Source: Paralvinella palmiformis (Eukaryota > Annelida > Polychaeta > Terebellida > Alvinellidae). Taken from it: DNA of 64,000 nt. Both the position numbers and the translations under genes were made by a program. Shown here piece after piece: positions 50,581 through 64,000 of this stretch (within the stretch, counting starts at the first letter, position 1; every line of letters starts with the position of its first letter). Location of the stretch: contig JAODUP010000489.1 in NCBI GenBank assembly GCA_025642065.1, forward strand, positions 124,001 to 188,000. The letters run 5' to 3'. The notes under the pieces are model-generated. The model did not search any database and had not been told where the DNA came from. It worked only from the letters and a program-made list of their open reading frames with translations.

Positions 50581-51199
50581 CACATTCTCTCACACACACG
50601 CGCGCGCTGTCAACCTAAATGAACATTTCGATGTGATAACTGAACGTGTTTAACGTCAGTTTATATTTGCGGGTTGTTTTTACGCACCCACAATACATGA
50701 AGTGGAAGGGAGATAAAATTTCTCTGTCATCGCCTATTTGTCGCTAACGCTTTTGATAAATTTTAGCTTTATGTACGTAGGCTCTTCAGTTTCAAATGAG
50801 GATTTATTGCTCCTATGTCCGGTTTCCCTCAGTGGAATATCGGCTAAAAAATTCAGTGGTTTGTGCCATTAAAGGGAGGGACCACCGGATTCTTTGTATC
50901 CATTGTTAAAACAGGCATTAAGAAGCCATACATTACTCGGATCTTTTTATTTCTTGGCATTTGACATCATGAATGATTTAACAGCATTGGGAAAACAGAC
51001 AGGTGATAACGTGATATGGCCACTTCCATTATCCCATCGGTGGGCAATGTTTTAAATACAATCATTACACTCCTCAGATTTGCCTTTCCGACCTTGTGCT
51101 ACTATAGCTTAATGAAAATTGTGACGTCGTGATGCCAAATAACAAATGCCTTACATAAAAAAAATGGCGATCCTGCCTAAACAGTGCTTTGGTGGCATT
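49160..51199. other. Interval without recognised genes
   Basis: No coding exon supported. It is less AT-rich than the left half, with more CpG. A (TA)n tract at 50541-50575 is followed by CACACACGCGCGCGC. A noncoding first exon or enhancer cannot be excluded. Confidence 0.45.
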
Positions 51200-51720
51200 C
51201 AATAGAATAATGCTATGTAAACAAACTGCTTGATAGAAGAAGCGCTTGTAACTGTAATGCGTGCCTTTGTTACATCTCGTATAGACTATTGCATAGGCTC
51301 CCTGTTATATGGCATATCTGATTATAACATCAATCGCCTTCAGCGAATTCAGAAGAGTGCAGGTCGCATAGTGACAAATACTCGAAAATATGATCAGATC
51401 ACCTCAATTCTTCACAAACTGCATTTGCTATGTTAAATAGGGTACCGATTGTAAGATTTTACTAGCAACTTATAAGTCTATTAATGACATGTAGTTTCCA
51501 TTCTAAAATCATCTTGAATACTCGGGTCATCCAGTTAGATACTATTACAGGTGTCTCGGCTCAAGTCACATGGTTATTGTGCGTTTAGTGTTGCAGCACA
51601 CACTTTGTGGAATAGAGTGCCGACAGCTATTAGAAATGCGTTGTCTCTTTTTAATCCGGTATAAAACACACCTGTTCAAGGTTGCTTTCATAGATAATTC
51701 ATTCAAAATCCTCTGAAGCC
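51200..51720 (+). mobile_element. LINE ORF2 C-terminus (DPDNEL family)
   Basis: Reads EEALVTVMRAFVTSRIDYC, LLYGISDYNINRLQRIQKSA, then RIVTNTRKYDQITSILHKLH, stop. In other frames it continues SRLKSHGYCAFSVAAHTLWN, RVPTAIRN and KTHLFKVAF. This is the full tail of ORF2 after the RT domain, matching 59745-59830 in its first part and 3515-3960 in its last. Frameshifted and 5'-truncated. Confidence 0.85.
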
Positions 51721-52572
51721 ATGTGTATAGCACAATCACGTGGTTGTCTCGGGGTGCTGCTGATTTTACATCAGCTTCAGGAAAAACGTGTATTGGCTGT
51801 TTCTAGAGCACAATGCGACGACAAGCTATACCAGGTGAAGCAGATATTCCATTGTTATCATAATTGATGATCGCAATAGATTATTACATTATCATCCGTG
51901 GTTTGCATGTCATCACTTAAAATCGATTAATTGATCTAACAACGATTAATTACTTTAGCATCTTGTCCGATTTTTTATTCACAATGCCGATATTTTATCC
52001 ACCATGCGGATGCTAACTATTAATTACTGTAATATATAACTTGTTTTGGTTGAAATATTAATCTCCAGAAAAGACGACATCAAAATAAGGTGTCAAGCAG
52101 CATTCGCTCTGGTTGCTATACAATAACAGTACACTGTAATTAATATGTTACCATAGAATTATTATATATCTTTTTATCATTTTGGTAATAAGACAATAAC
52201 CAGTTTGTTTAGTTTCGTCTTTATTTATTGAAAACTATTATGAAAACATACTAATTGATGCTAGAAGTATACTTCAACACGCTGACGTGATTCTGCAGTA
52301 AAGGATCTCTTCTGCATGTGCTTTAATAGTTTAACCAGAAAAGATATTTCACTGGCAATTCGGTACGAATACCTGCCAGAAGTGAATGGCAGCGAGTCAT
52401 GAAATATTGCATGTTCGGGAAGCTTCTTGCTAAAGAATGCCGACATCAGTCTGAATGGTAATGTCAAGCCGGCTATTGATATAACCAGACGGAGCAATCC
52501 TGACTGTATAGCTATAATATTACGTTTATCAAGGTACCGAGAACGTTAAATGTCTAATAACGGGTTAGCGGC

Positions 52573-52757
52573 GATGACGATTGATGTTTTACGGCCACTT
52601 TTGTGCACACTGTAGGCTAAATGGGCCGAGCGACTTCCAAAGGTAATGAGACGAAGTGAAAGACGAAACAACCTTCAGATATGCCCACGCCGGGATTCGA
52701 ACACGGGTGGTAGTGATCTGTGGTCCAGCACGCTACCGCTAGACCATGGAGGCGCCC
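52573..52757 (-). repeat. tRNA-derived SINE (family B), complete, with 14-bp duplication
   Basis: Minus-strand head: GGTCTAGCGGTAGCGTG (A box) and GTGTTCGAATCCCGGC (B box), both close to consensus. Body reaches about 52592 and a GTCATC-like tail ends at 52573. AACGGGTTAGCGGC (52559-52572) and AACGGGTTAGTGGC (52758-52771) are the target duplications with one difference. Best-preserved copy of the family in the window. Confidence 0.88.
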
Positions 52758-53931
52758 AACGGGTTAGTGGCACTTAATAAGCTTAATGCGTGATACATCG
52801 GTAAAGTTTATTGGACGAAGTATGTCAAAGTCTTTTTTTAATCGTGTCGAATAATTGCGAAGAGATAATAATCAAATACGCCGAAGGTATACGACGCAAA
52901 TTAATCTTTCCAGTAATGTCGTTATTGACTAGGAGCCAGCCATTCAATCAACCTTGTCACACCAGGGCAGCTCTGTGCAATTACCATTAATATTTACCGT
53001 GCAGCTTTTAACATATAAAAGCGTAATTAGCAATATTACTGGGATGTGGAAAATCGAAATGCTAATTCTTATTCCCACAGTAATTGACTGACACCCTAAA
53101 CACGTGCTATCTGTCATGAAGATGTTAAAACGATCGATCATTTTGGACAGAGATATTGAATATGGTGTGTGACGTTGATGGAAAGTGTTATTAATGCGTT
53201 GTTAGCTAATGACAAAACGACAATTATTTTGCCGAACGCCCCACTTTGATGACCCAGTTCGTTGATGTGTCAATAAAGGTGATGACGTATTCGTAGTGGT
53301 GTACAATGTACAGCATATCTAGAATTAACAAAACATTTAAAAGAATTATTTTTTCTTAGCGATCCTAACATAGACCACTTAATAATATAGAAAGTATGTA
53401 ACACTGCTTAAGACAAAACAAAGTATACTACGGAATTTCAAAATATATTTTATATTACATACAAATATGAGAATTAGAAATATTTGGGCAAATATTGTAA
53501 TATTGTACCCATGTGGTAACTCTGTGTAATACAGTGATGGATTAGAAAGCGGGATGAACTTGGCATGGATTTGGTAACTTTCCATTGATCCTGAATTCGC
53601 TAGACCGTGAATCAGTGTACATGTCTGAATCAGTATAATCTGGTCGTTAAGTACGAGCTTTTATGATTGGCTCGTTAGAAGCAATATATATTCTCGAAGG
53701 ACTCTGTAGATGATGTGGGATTGTGCATAGGTCCGTAATCCCGGTGAGGAAAGTACAAAAGTGAACTATTCTTCGTTCTGACCAAAATATAAGTCCTTGA
53801 AGAATTTGAAGCGTAAAAATAATTCCAAAGAAATGAAGTCTCATCTATTCAGTCGATATATCTTATTTAACGAAATAAATAGTGCATCCCGTGAAATGAT
53901 AAACAACGAAAACAAGCACACACATACACAC

Positions 53932-54072
53932 ATCTCTCTCTCTCTCTCTCTCTCTCTCACCCCTTCTTTCTCCCGCTCTCTCTCTCCATCCCTCCCCAAT
54001 CTCAATCTCTCTCTTTCCCCCCCTTCTTTCTCCCGCTCTCTCTCTCCATCCCTCCCCAATCTCTCTCTCTCT
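53932..54072. repeat. (CT)n-rich minisatellite, two 60-bp-class units
   Basis: A block TTCTTTCTCCCGCTCTCTCT, then CCATCCCTCCCCAATCTC, occurs twice (about 53962 and 54025) between CT runs. Nearly pure polypyrimidine for 140 bp on this strand. Confidence 0.85.
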
Positions 54073-54734
54073 GGCTGGTAGTGCTCACGGTATCTTTGTG
54101 CAGAATGTTTTGAATAGAGCAAATTCATATATCACTATCCAGGGTTTCATAAAAAAACAAAGTGACTGCAAATTTCTCATCATGGGCGACGGCACTGGGA
54201 CGTTTGAGCCTGGGTTTTTCCTCATTACGTAAATGAATTCATTGGATTAAACGCCCAAGAAGCACTGCTGTATCAGCGATTCGAACTTAGAGCTACAGGT
54301 CTTTAGCGCAGTGCAATACCAATTCGTATTCGAAATGTACCCGTTTCAGTTATTCGATACGAACCAATGTCGCACATCTTTTCAGATGATGAATATTATT
54401 ATAGTTTCATGGGCATCTTCCTGTTAATAATAATTGTCTATCAAAATAGGCTAATAATTGAGAATTAGCTTAAAGCAGCATCGAAACATATTATGTAACT
54501 CCATAAAAAGTCCCGGATGGGGAATGTACTTCATGTTGATAATTATTCTTTCGGTTAGTTTAACTGATGAATAATGAATAGGAAGTGTCTTTAATGTAAA
54601 AATTTTCTTTTGATATTTGACGTATCACCATTGTACTAGTGTCAGTTTATGAATTGATATAAATATATGATCTTAATAAAACCCCCAAACGATTAAACCA
54701 TAATCATGATCAACATCACCAAACCATCATCATC

Positions 54735-54880
54735 ATGATTATCACGATGATGATGATGATGATCATCATCATCGTCATCGAAGTGAAACATTCTTCAGAC
54801 ATAGGCCCTGAAAGTCGAACCCCAGTCTTTCAGATCTGTGATCAGTCGCACTACCAGCTTCTGCCAAACAGATGCTCTCA
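54735..54880 (-). repeat. (CAT)n/(GAT)n tract and decayed SINE-B head
   Basis: 54735-54780 alternates ATC and GATGAT units and can fold back on itself. It is followed by a diverged SINE-B head on the minus strand (GTGAAACATTCTTCAGACAT, GTCGAACCCC, GATCTGTGATC). The ATC units may be the tail of that SINE, as at 52573. Confidence 0.5.
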
Positions 54881-55472
54881 ACCCTGATCAACACAAATAA
54901 TGTTATATAGATCGTACGATGAGCACTTTATTAATAAGACGCCGTTTTATTGGTGACAAACGAGTAAACAATATTTATCAGTTTGCATAAGTAATATGGC
55001 ACAGAACATCATCAGCTTAATATCTTGTCGTTTACCTTTAATAATGACATATACCTTTGGTGATTCTAAATTCGGAGCAGCAAACAACTTACGTTGGGGG
55101 CCGATTTCATTATGAGGCGAACTACGTCTAGACACATGGGATTATAAAACGCGTTTTATTTGCTGGAGCATCTAGCTCAGCTTAATTCCTGCTGTTTATG
55201 GCAGTAATGCCATTTTGTCTGATTAGAATGGATGCACCGAAACAACTAACTGCAGCCATTACAGCTTCTTTAAGCACCGGTCTAATCGTGCGTAGCTCAC
55301 AGTTAAGTACTGCATAGTTTTGTGGCTGTTACGTGTAGATGCGGTGAGCTTTGAACAATCGCGTAAAATATTCATGATTTCAATGGCGTGGCTCCATCAG
55401 AATTATCATTGTAGTCACAGCTATACGATTCATATCATACATAAAGAAACTTTTGGTTGTCTTCGTGTGTGC

Positions 55473-55542
<70 letters not shown>

Positions 55543-55588
55543 ATGTGAGCGGGTGTGCATGTGTGCATGTGTGTGTGTGTGTGTGTGT
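55473..55588. repeat. (TA)n(TG)n compound microsatellite
   Basis: About 20 TA units then TG units with a few interruptions to 55588. It abuts the LINE copy at 55620. Confidence 0.9.
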
Positions 55589-55619
55589 AATATATTTAAA
55601 ATTAAAAACTCAATCTACA

Positions 55620-56480
55620 AAATGAGGGCTGCAACACTAAATGTATAATCACCATATGACTTGAGCCTAGACATGGCCACATGTTATAGTATCTGACTGG
55701 ATGACTTCCTAATGGACGCCAGTATTCAGGGTCCACATCACTGATCGATTTCTAAGTTGTTAGAATAATCTTGAAATGGATACTTTGTCTAACAGATGTA
55801 GCCAATGTAGATTTGGAAGAATTAGTGATATAATAAAATTTTAGAGTATCTATCACTACACTAGATGCACTATTCTGAAGGCGACTGATGTTATAGTCAG
55901 ATATGCTATATAAGAGTTATAATAATTACGAGATGCAACAAAGATATGGACCAGAGTAATAAGTGCTTCTTGTGTCAAGAATGCTATTAAACAGTGGATA
56001 ATATTAAGATTTTAGTAAGCAATTTTATATATTGATGTGACATGTTCATACATATTAATAGATTTGTCACAAATAACCCCCACATATGTTACTGACCTAT
56101 TAGGGATAATGGAAGATGTACCCATTTGTAAAGCTGGTGTTTCTAGGAATTTATTAAGATTCTAAGTCATCCATAGCCGAATATCAGCAATATAATGTTC
56201 TACATTCTTCAAGGAAGAGGAGAAGTTTAACTCATTGTCAGGATCCAGCGATATATAAAGTTGTGTGTCATTAGCATACAATTGATATTTAACTCCATAT
56301 AACTGCACAATGATCACAAGGGGACGTATATACACGGTAACAACCAGAGAAAAGTACATTATGGTCAACTGTGTCAAATGCCCCAGGCAGGTCTAAAAGA
56401 ACATGTAATACCGGTTTTCTTTGATCAGTTGATATCATAATATCATTTTCGCCCGAACCAAGGCTGTTTCAGTGCTGTGA
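55620..56480 (-). mobile_element. LINE (DPDNEL family), deleted, YADD box changed
   Basis: Minus strand, right to left: STETALVR-like start, ISTDQRKPVLHVLLDLPGAF, DTVDHNVLFSG (RT motif A), then a jump to YGVKYQLYANDTQLYISLDP, DNELNFSSSLKNVEHYIADI, RLWMT. About 100 residues between motif A and the active-site box are missing. The active-site box reads YAND instead of YADD. The left part (55620-55760) is the ORF2 C-terminal tail seen at 3760-3900. Confidence 0.85.
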
Positions 56481-56926
56481 TAACTTTTATATGCAGACGG
56501 CAGTGATTGATTAAGGTTATTAGTTAATTCGAAAAGCAACAGTCCTTTATATAATTTTAAATAAAAAATCTTTGATTTGAAACAGTTCTGTAATTTTTTA
56601 GAATATTACCTTCCAAACTTTGTTTATTAATGGTTTTATAAGGGCAGCTTTCATGGATCATGGGAAAACATCCAGAGATGATTATTTATTAACTATCATT
56701 GTAAGTAGGCTTATTAGAACACGCAGACACTCTTTCACATCAACTCAAAGGTTAAAACAAATTAGTGTGTCGTATCTTGTTTATCACAAACACCAGCTTA
56801 GAGACTAGTTGTATGTGCTAAGAATGGCAATCTGAGATAATTAAGAAATAGCATAGTTTATATATTTATTTCGTCCATACTCATTTATCACCGATTATCT
56901 GACAACTGGAATATGCGTTGTTTTTA

Positions 56927-56930
<4 letters not shown>

Positions 56931-56979
<49 letters not shown>
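56931..56979. repeat. (TA)n microsatellite
   Basis: About 24 TA units. A (TG)n tract follows at 57083-57126. Confidence 0.9.
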
Positions 56980-56983
<4 letters not shown>

Positions 56984-57094
56984 GTGGGATAGAGACAGTC
57001 TGCTATTCATACCGTACAAACATGTGTGTGCACATGTGTTTGCACGTACTCATGTCTTGTGTTTATTTGTATTTGTGTGTTTGTGTGTATGTAC

Positions 57095-57128
<34 letters not shown>

Positions 57129-58149
57129 AATTAGCCTACTCCATGTTATCGTACACGAACAGCAGGCGCCACTAAATCTAAATAACTCTGCAGACAATAA
57201 GCCCGGCTCTGTCCTAAATATATCTCTGTTGATGATACCTCCTTAGAAATGAGAGAGTAGCTGCGATGGTTATTTAACCACCGCATAGACACCAAATGGC
57301 AGATGTAACATGCACCTTTAACTAAATAATATAGCCGTGGTTCACCTATGCACCACAAGCCTACTAACTACGGAAAGCTTATGATATTTGACGTAGAAAG
57401 CATCACGACATACACATTATTTCTTCCATATACTGTTCGATCACTCACCTAATTTCAACCAGATTGCGCATCAATATTTGCGTTCGTCGTCAGTGATAAA
57501 ACAGATGATGTCATTGGGTTAATAAATACTCTTTCGATCAGGATATTTGTGTCTTAAGTTAGTAATATTTTCGGTAACTGCTTCTTTTCTTTTCAGCTAA
57601 AGAGATTTCTCGTACAGGATGCCTTCGTGACCTAACCGATAAGGCGTTTGCCGCATACATCGCTACTACCTGATTTCAAAATCCATCGTGGCTATATGTG
57701 AAGGCCACTTCTTTTATCGATGTGTCAACGTAGTAGAAAACATTCAAAACAGATAGGGTCTAAGCTAATTTGATTACTCTTCCAATAAGACCATCTAATA
57801 TTTTCTCTCTATACGTAATGAATGTGACGAGGCATTTCATGTTGTTCAGGTATGGATATCTATCCATTCTTTTGTTATTACGGATATTCGTTCCATTCTG
57901 TAGAATAGATGGGAAATTGGATAGGAAATATATGGGAAAGTGGATATTCGCCTTCATGATTCTTGAAGTGTGAAAATTATTTGCGCTTTGAAAATTATCG
58001 ACTGACTTTGTATGGGGGGGGGGGGGTTGTGTTCGTATGACGCTCTCGCTTCCAAAATTACGTGATGCTGATACCAAATGTGTGAAGTGATGCAGATACC
58101 AAATGATTGGCTGACCTGAGATTATTAACCATTAGCAAGTAGCATGGGC

Positions 58150-58711
58150 AAGAAAATACACACAAACAGTATCACATCCTAGACCTTGTGGTCTCCCGTG
58201 ATGATCATAATTTGATTCAGGGTGTGTTTGTGTCTCCCATGCAGTCTAATAATTGTTTTATTAACACTGATGTATCTTTATCAAACTTCCATGGTAGAGA
58301 AAGGATATATAGACTGCAAAAAGACAGGGAAAGTTTTGTGTATGTATTTGCATCATCGCCATTTTGTAATTTCATTAAGAAATGTTCGTGTTTAGTCACA
58401 TTTAAGTGAAAAGTATGAATATTACCATAAAAAGATCAAAGCATATGGGGAATCAAAAGACCATTTGATTGTGTTAAACATAAGACTGCTCCCAAATATT
58501 ATTAACATAGACAAAGATATGGCCCTCATGAAAATATATGATACACCGAATGGGTTTCCTTCTAGCTCTTTATCACATGATATACCATTGGCAGAAGAGT
58601 CTTCCATTGTAATTATAGATACTTTTTTCAGCCTTTTATAAATGCTGATAACAGACAGTCTGAGAAAGGTAATCCAATGCTTTATGTAAGGTATATATCA
58701 TTTTATGTGAA

Positions 58712-58803
<92 letters not shown>

Positions 58804-59840
58804 TATGTGAAGTATATCACATTGGGCGTGAATAGTGTCAAGATGTCCAGCTACAAAGATAGTTAATAAATCATTATCTATTGGTGTTTTCCTAAGAATT
58901 ATGACTGCTTCTTCAGTAAAACGAATAATAGAACAAAACGTCATAAATAATTATAGACCATTTCAACTTTTAGCATCGTTTCAAAATTATAGAAAGAACA
59001 ATTGTTTTCCATCTAAACAAATATTTATTCAATAATAACCTTAATGAATAACGACATTCTTGATATAAAGGTGATCAGAGTACTGAAACAGCCTCGATTC
59101 GGGTACAAAATTACATTATGAAGTCCATTTATCAAGGTAAGCCAGTATTACTTGTTCTTCTGTGTATGCCTGCTGTATTTGATGCAGTTGGCCATCATGT
59201 ACTTTTCTCTAGGTTGAGAGATATGTTTGGTCTATCGCGTAAGGTACTTGATTGGTTTCATTCGAATTGGGAACAATGCCCCTAGAGAGTGTCTGTTCGT
59301 GGTATTATATCTGATGTCCGGTCATTGTTATCTAGCATAACACAGCATTCAGTTCTTGGTCTTTGATTTTCACAATGAACACACCTTCTTTTGGGATCAT
59401 TGGACATTGATAAGGTGTTAAATATCATTTGTTTGTCGATGACATACAACTTTATATATTACTAGATCCTGACAATGAGTTATAATAATCATCTTTCTTG
59501 AAGGATCCTATTGCTGATATTTGGCTAAAATTCAAATTATTCTAAAATGAAATAAAGATTAAGATAAATATTATCTATCTGGTTTCATCACATTGTGCTA
59601 AATCCCTAGAAATATCAACATTACAGATGGGTTCATCTTCTATTAACCGTAATTGGTCAGTAATAAATCTAGGGCTTACTTTCGACGTCAGTATGCCGAG
59701 GTGCCCAATACAATCTTACTACATCTACTTTTCAAAAACATGCTTGACACAAGAAGCACTTGTTACTGTGGTCAATGCCTTTGTAACTTCCTTTTATATG
59801 GCATCTCTCATTACAACATCTAAAATAGCCTTGAGCTAAG
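58150..59840 (+). mobile_element. LINE (DPDNEL family), longest copy, degraded
   Basis: Plus strand in order: HILDLVVSRDDHNLIQGVFV and INTDVSLSNF (end of the endonuclease domain); NNYRPFQLLASF (start of RT); TETASIRVQNYIMKSIYQGK, PVLLVLLCMPAVFDAVGHHV, LFSRLRDMFGLSRKVLDWF (motif A region); then FVDDIQLYILLDPDNEL, and EALVTVVNAFVTS. Many stops and frameshifts. A (TA)n(TG)n tract at 58717-58801 has expanded within it. The active-site dyad itself (VDD) is kept here but motif A has lost its first Asp. Confidence 0.82.
58717..58801. repeat. (TA)n(TG)n compound microsatellite
   Basis: About 19 TA units then about 22 TG units, uninterrupted. Confidence 0.93.
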
Positions 59841-60588
59841 ATATGGTCATATTCATGATGCGTTATGTTCATAATTCGTGATAATATGTACCAGTGCCTT
59901 ACCCACACTGCAATGACACACACACACACACAGAGACACACAGGCACACGCCCTCCCATCACACATAATGTGTGCGTGTGTGTGTGTGTGTGGACATACG
60001 CTGAATTATAGATATAAAGCGTATTACATAAAAGAAGTTATGTTTTAAAGTGAAATGCTCCCGGATATCCATATAAACAAAATCCGAGTGAAGGTGGTAC
60101 TGGATAAGTAGGGTTTATATGCCAGTAATCGGCAACTAGCAAGAGTATACTCCAATGGGAGTTTGAAGTCAGTACCAGTCTGCACAGATCTACATGTGGG
60201 GGGGAGGGATGGGTGAACACTTGATAACATCCTTAGTCCTAATCAACATAAACATCCATTAGGATGTATGGTGATAATATGAATGTATAAATATAACTAC
60301 ACTAGGGGAGCGGTTTAAAAAAACGAACCTATTCAATATTAATCCACCTATATCGCATAATTCATTAGTTAATAATTACGAAGGTAGCATCGTGACGAGA
60401 ATATCTGATTTTCACATGGTACAGTATATTATTAAAGTGATATTCACAACCATGGCAGGTGCTCCCTGTAATATTTATGCGGTTGTCTTCGGACGGCTTC
60501 CGTTCCCAAAGGACCAAAGCATCTATCACGGAGACAGAATTATGATACCGATGTTAGTATTAATCAATTAGAGCGCCATATACCATAG

Positions 60589-60630
60589 AGAGAGAGAGAG
60601 AGAGAGAGAGAGTGTGTGAGAGAGAGAGAG
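60589..60630. repeat. (AG)n microsatellite
   Basis: AG repeat with one TGTG interruption. Flanking sequence 60640-60900 shows no gene. Confidence 0.85.
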
Positions 60631-61036
60631 AAATCCTGGTTAATGTCGCTCCGTCTGGATCGTAAGGCACGAGGGATGGATTAACGGTGATTTGCTCGAT
60701 GATGTTGTTGTCAAGTACACGTGCTACGCTTATAATTGGCAGAAGCGCTGCCATTATGGAATCACCATACCAGGGCCCTTTAAAAGGGTACAACCATCCG
60801 AAAAATAAACGGTATCTACGTTTGTATTCTGTTGTATATATGGATACATGGGTAGGCAGCTGGTGCGCGTAATATGAAATCACATTAATTCAACTAATCT
60901 ACAACATCACACAATAATAAAGCTGGGTATACACTCTATGTTATGTATATAAGCTGACGCAATACGGAACGGTAATGAAAATAATCGGACTCGGTTTGAG
61001 GGATGTTTGTAAGCACGGCGTCAGTCAGATGTAGTA

Positions 61037-61718
61037 CAGTGCACTCTCGATATTACGCCACTCTTTAAAACGCCACCTTCGTTTTTCACAATGAGAACGG
61101 ATGCTCACCCATCATAACACCCTCTTTATAACGCCCCATGTTATTCAGTTTATCGCCAACAAATAGCAGCTCCCAATCTGGCATTTCGCTCTTTATTTCA
61201 CCAATCACACGTTAGGTAAAAAATTCCATAAAAGTAATTATTAACTGAATAAACAATGGCCATATCCACCCATGATACACAAACATTAATATCGGCGATA
61301 TTTTCAAGAAGTTTTATTGTTACATACAATAATAATAATAACAGTTGTCAGTTAATGGCTTCCAATTATCCCATAAAGTAAACAATTTGAAGCCATGCGA
61401 TTGATAAAGGGATCATATGATTAATGAATATATTTGTTGAATTGATATCATTAACCAATATGTATTGTTTGTAAATCGTTCAAATATCAATATACCATCA
61501 TGCCATAAGTGTCTCATTGCAATCGAATCTCGTAAACGTAAACGAGCCACTTTCTTTATAACTCAGAAGCTAGACGTGCTGCCATATAAAGATCTTCACT
61601 CCAAAGCCAGTCAACAAGCAGTAGCTCATAATTTTGTGACCCCTTTAGAACGCCACCCTCTTTATAACAGAAAATATTTTTCTGATCCCAAATGTGGCGG
61701 TATAATGAAGGTGCCCCG
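61037..61718 (+). mobile_element. Internally deleted pogo/Tigger-like element
   Basis: Flanked by TA (61035-61036, 61719-61720). Ends CAGTGCACTCTCGATATTAC and (reverse complement) CGGGGCACCTTCATTATACC are imperfect inverted repeats, each followed by CGCCAC; the CTCGATATTACG core is typical of Tigger ends. Inside, SRKRKRATFFITQKLDVL, then KASQQAVAHNF, is the start of the pogo N-terminal helix-turn-helix. The reading then runs straight into the right terminal region, so the DDE domain is deleted. Confidence 0.8.
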
Positions 61719-61996
61719 TATATGATTCGATATTGAAATTAAAATAAACAGATCTCTACTGTTGTTGAGCGTACATTTACGAAATACAAAAACTACCACT
61801 GGCCCTATTCCAGCCTCTTACGGGTCATCCAGTATGTGTGTGCGCGCGCGCGCGCTTGTGTTTTACCGGAAGGGACTAACACAGATAATCTCGAATAGTT
61901 AATTGAAAATCATCCGGGTGCTGAACAAGATGAGCGAATTTCCATGTTGAGACATGTACTAGGTCTCACCATTGCCCAACTGGTAGAATAGATGGC

Positions 61997-62044
61997 CACA
62001 ACAAACAAACAAACAAACAAACAAACAAACAAACAAACAAACAA
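61997..62044. repeat. (CAAA)n microsatellite
   Basis: About 12 tetranucleotide units. Confidence 0.93.
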
Positions 62045-62714
62045 AAACAAACACATAGACGTATCTAGAGAGTAATTCACTTAATGACGCCGCAAACCAA
62101 AGCGGCGTCCTTGCATTATTTATCACTATTAGCCATGATATCAAAGAGCCGACATCATATGGATACTTCGTAGTGATAAATGTGACAAAATGATTGGCGA
62201 TGATTACCTGTCCCCGTTGAAAATAATACCTGTCCATTATATACCAATGCCGATATTGGGCACTGGTTGTTGTAGTAGGCCGTAGAATGGCTTGGCGCGG
62301 CTGGTTGTACCAACGGCAAATCAGCATCTGGTAGCCGAAATCCGGGTAGCTTATTGGGTAGGCCCTGTTTATATTCGGTTAACAAATATCGTACTTAAAA
62401 CCAATGATGGCTGGCTAGTTGTTGATCACCGCCAGTTACTTGGCCCTTTCTCTAATGCCATCATCACCTACTTGAAGTGTTAATATACAAATTTGTTCCG
62501 ACAGATCATTAACGGCTCGCCTCATCAACGCTCAGCTAATTTATCATCAGCGACATCGACTGCATCACCCGCGACGTTGTTAGAAGAATCAATTATCATT
62601 TGGATTAATATTTATACATTCTCTTTTAGTAGACACAAATATTTAAATGTTTTGGCTTATAAATAACATACTTGTTTTATTTAAATTTAGACAGTGCGGA
62701 TATGTGGTTTTATG

Positions 62715-62719
<5 letters not shown>
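62045..62719. other. Interval without recognised genes
   Basis: No exon, RNA gene or repeat family supported. Confidence 0.4.

Positions 62720-62760
<41 letters not shown>
62720..62760. repeat. (TA)n microsatellite
   Basis: About 20 TA units, uninterrupted. Confidence 0.93.
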
Positions 62761-62762
<2 letters not shown>

Positions 62763-63324
62763 CATACAACAAGCTGTAGTGTCAAATGGTATGTTTTGTC
62801 CGTGGTTCCGCTTTTGTACGTAGCCTGCAAGTAGACGCTTTTCTGTGGCTGTGACATATTTGTCGCGTACGAAAAGCAAATTTGCTGGCCATCACAGGCT
62901 GATGAGTGCCTCAGACACATGTATAGGTCTACGTCTATATGTATCGATATGTGGAGGTGTAGAGTATTTTATATTTAGATTGATGTATGTCTAGTTTTAT
63001 TTACTTTTATATTTATGGAGGCAGATATTTCAAAGGATGTTTAGAGATGTTGATGTTCTGAGCTAGTGCCACTATATATATGTATCCTAAAACACACATA
63101 AAAGATACAGATTTTTGTGGAATAACGATTGAATCTGTTAACTGAATGAGTGAATATGTGCTTTGCTTAGCATCGGTGCTAGTAATAATACAAGGGACTG
63201 GTGAGACATTACACATGTCTCAGCAAGAAAAGTCGCCACTCTGGATTCAGTCCCCTGAAGAAACGTCCAGAGTTTGAATTCACGGTTCGAGATTCTCTGT
63301 GCCTGTGCCTTATTATACACAGCT

Positions 63325-64000
<676 letters not shown>

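Noticed and set aside
53797..54128. Ser/Leu/Pro- and Arg/Glu-rich open frames of 94-95 codons
   Set aside because: Translations of the CT minisatellite on either strand.

Overview
The window looks like nuclear DNA of an animal: AT-rich, dense in short introns with GT/AG borders, microsatellites, tRNA-derived SINEs, degraded LINEs and cut-and-paste transposons. The repeat mix and the gene set (theta GST, MORN3, FBXW8) suit an invertebrate metazoan, most plausibly a lophotrochozoan such as a mollusc. That placement is an inference, not something one motif proves. No bacterial, organellar or viral genes were seen.

Four protein genes can be assembled exon by exon with consistent reading phase. 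(1) About 568-8116, minus: a 13-exon gene for a 495-residue protein that I do not recognise. (2) 13081-20329, minus: a theta-class glutathione S-transferase of 229 residues in four exons. Its intron 2 carries a second copy of exon 3 with a stop at a conserved tryptophan. (3) 20818-24757, plus: MORN3, 237 residues, five exons and seven MORN repeats. It lies head to head with the GST across 488 bp that contain an RFX X-box-like site and a forkhead-like site. (4) 31927-45800, plus: FBXW8, 688 residues, 11 exons, with F-box, WD repeats and the diagnostic N- and C-termini.

The rest is mostly mobile DNA. The FBXW8 introns hold a broken hAT transposase split by a 923-bp hAT-type MITE, two further elements with CAGGGTTGG ends, and a pogo-like element. 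The MORN3-FBXW8 interval holds a minisatellite, a LINE fragment, and a ~2.7 kb element with long inverted ends built from a 15-bp repeat. The right third (46-64 kb) has no gene I can support. It holds one LINE family in several broken copies, SINEs with readable target-site duplications, an internally deleted pogo-like element, and very long AC/GA/TA microsatellites.
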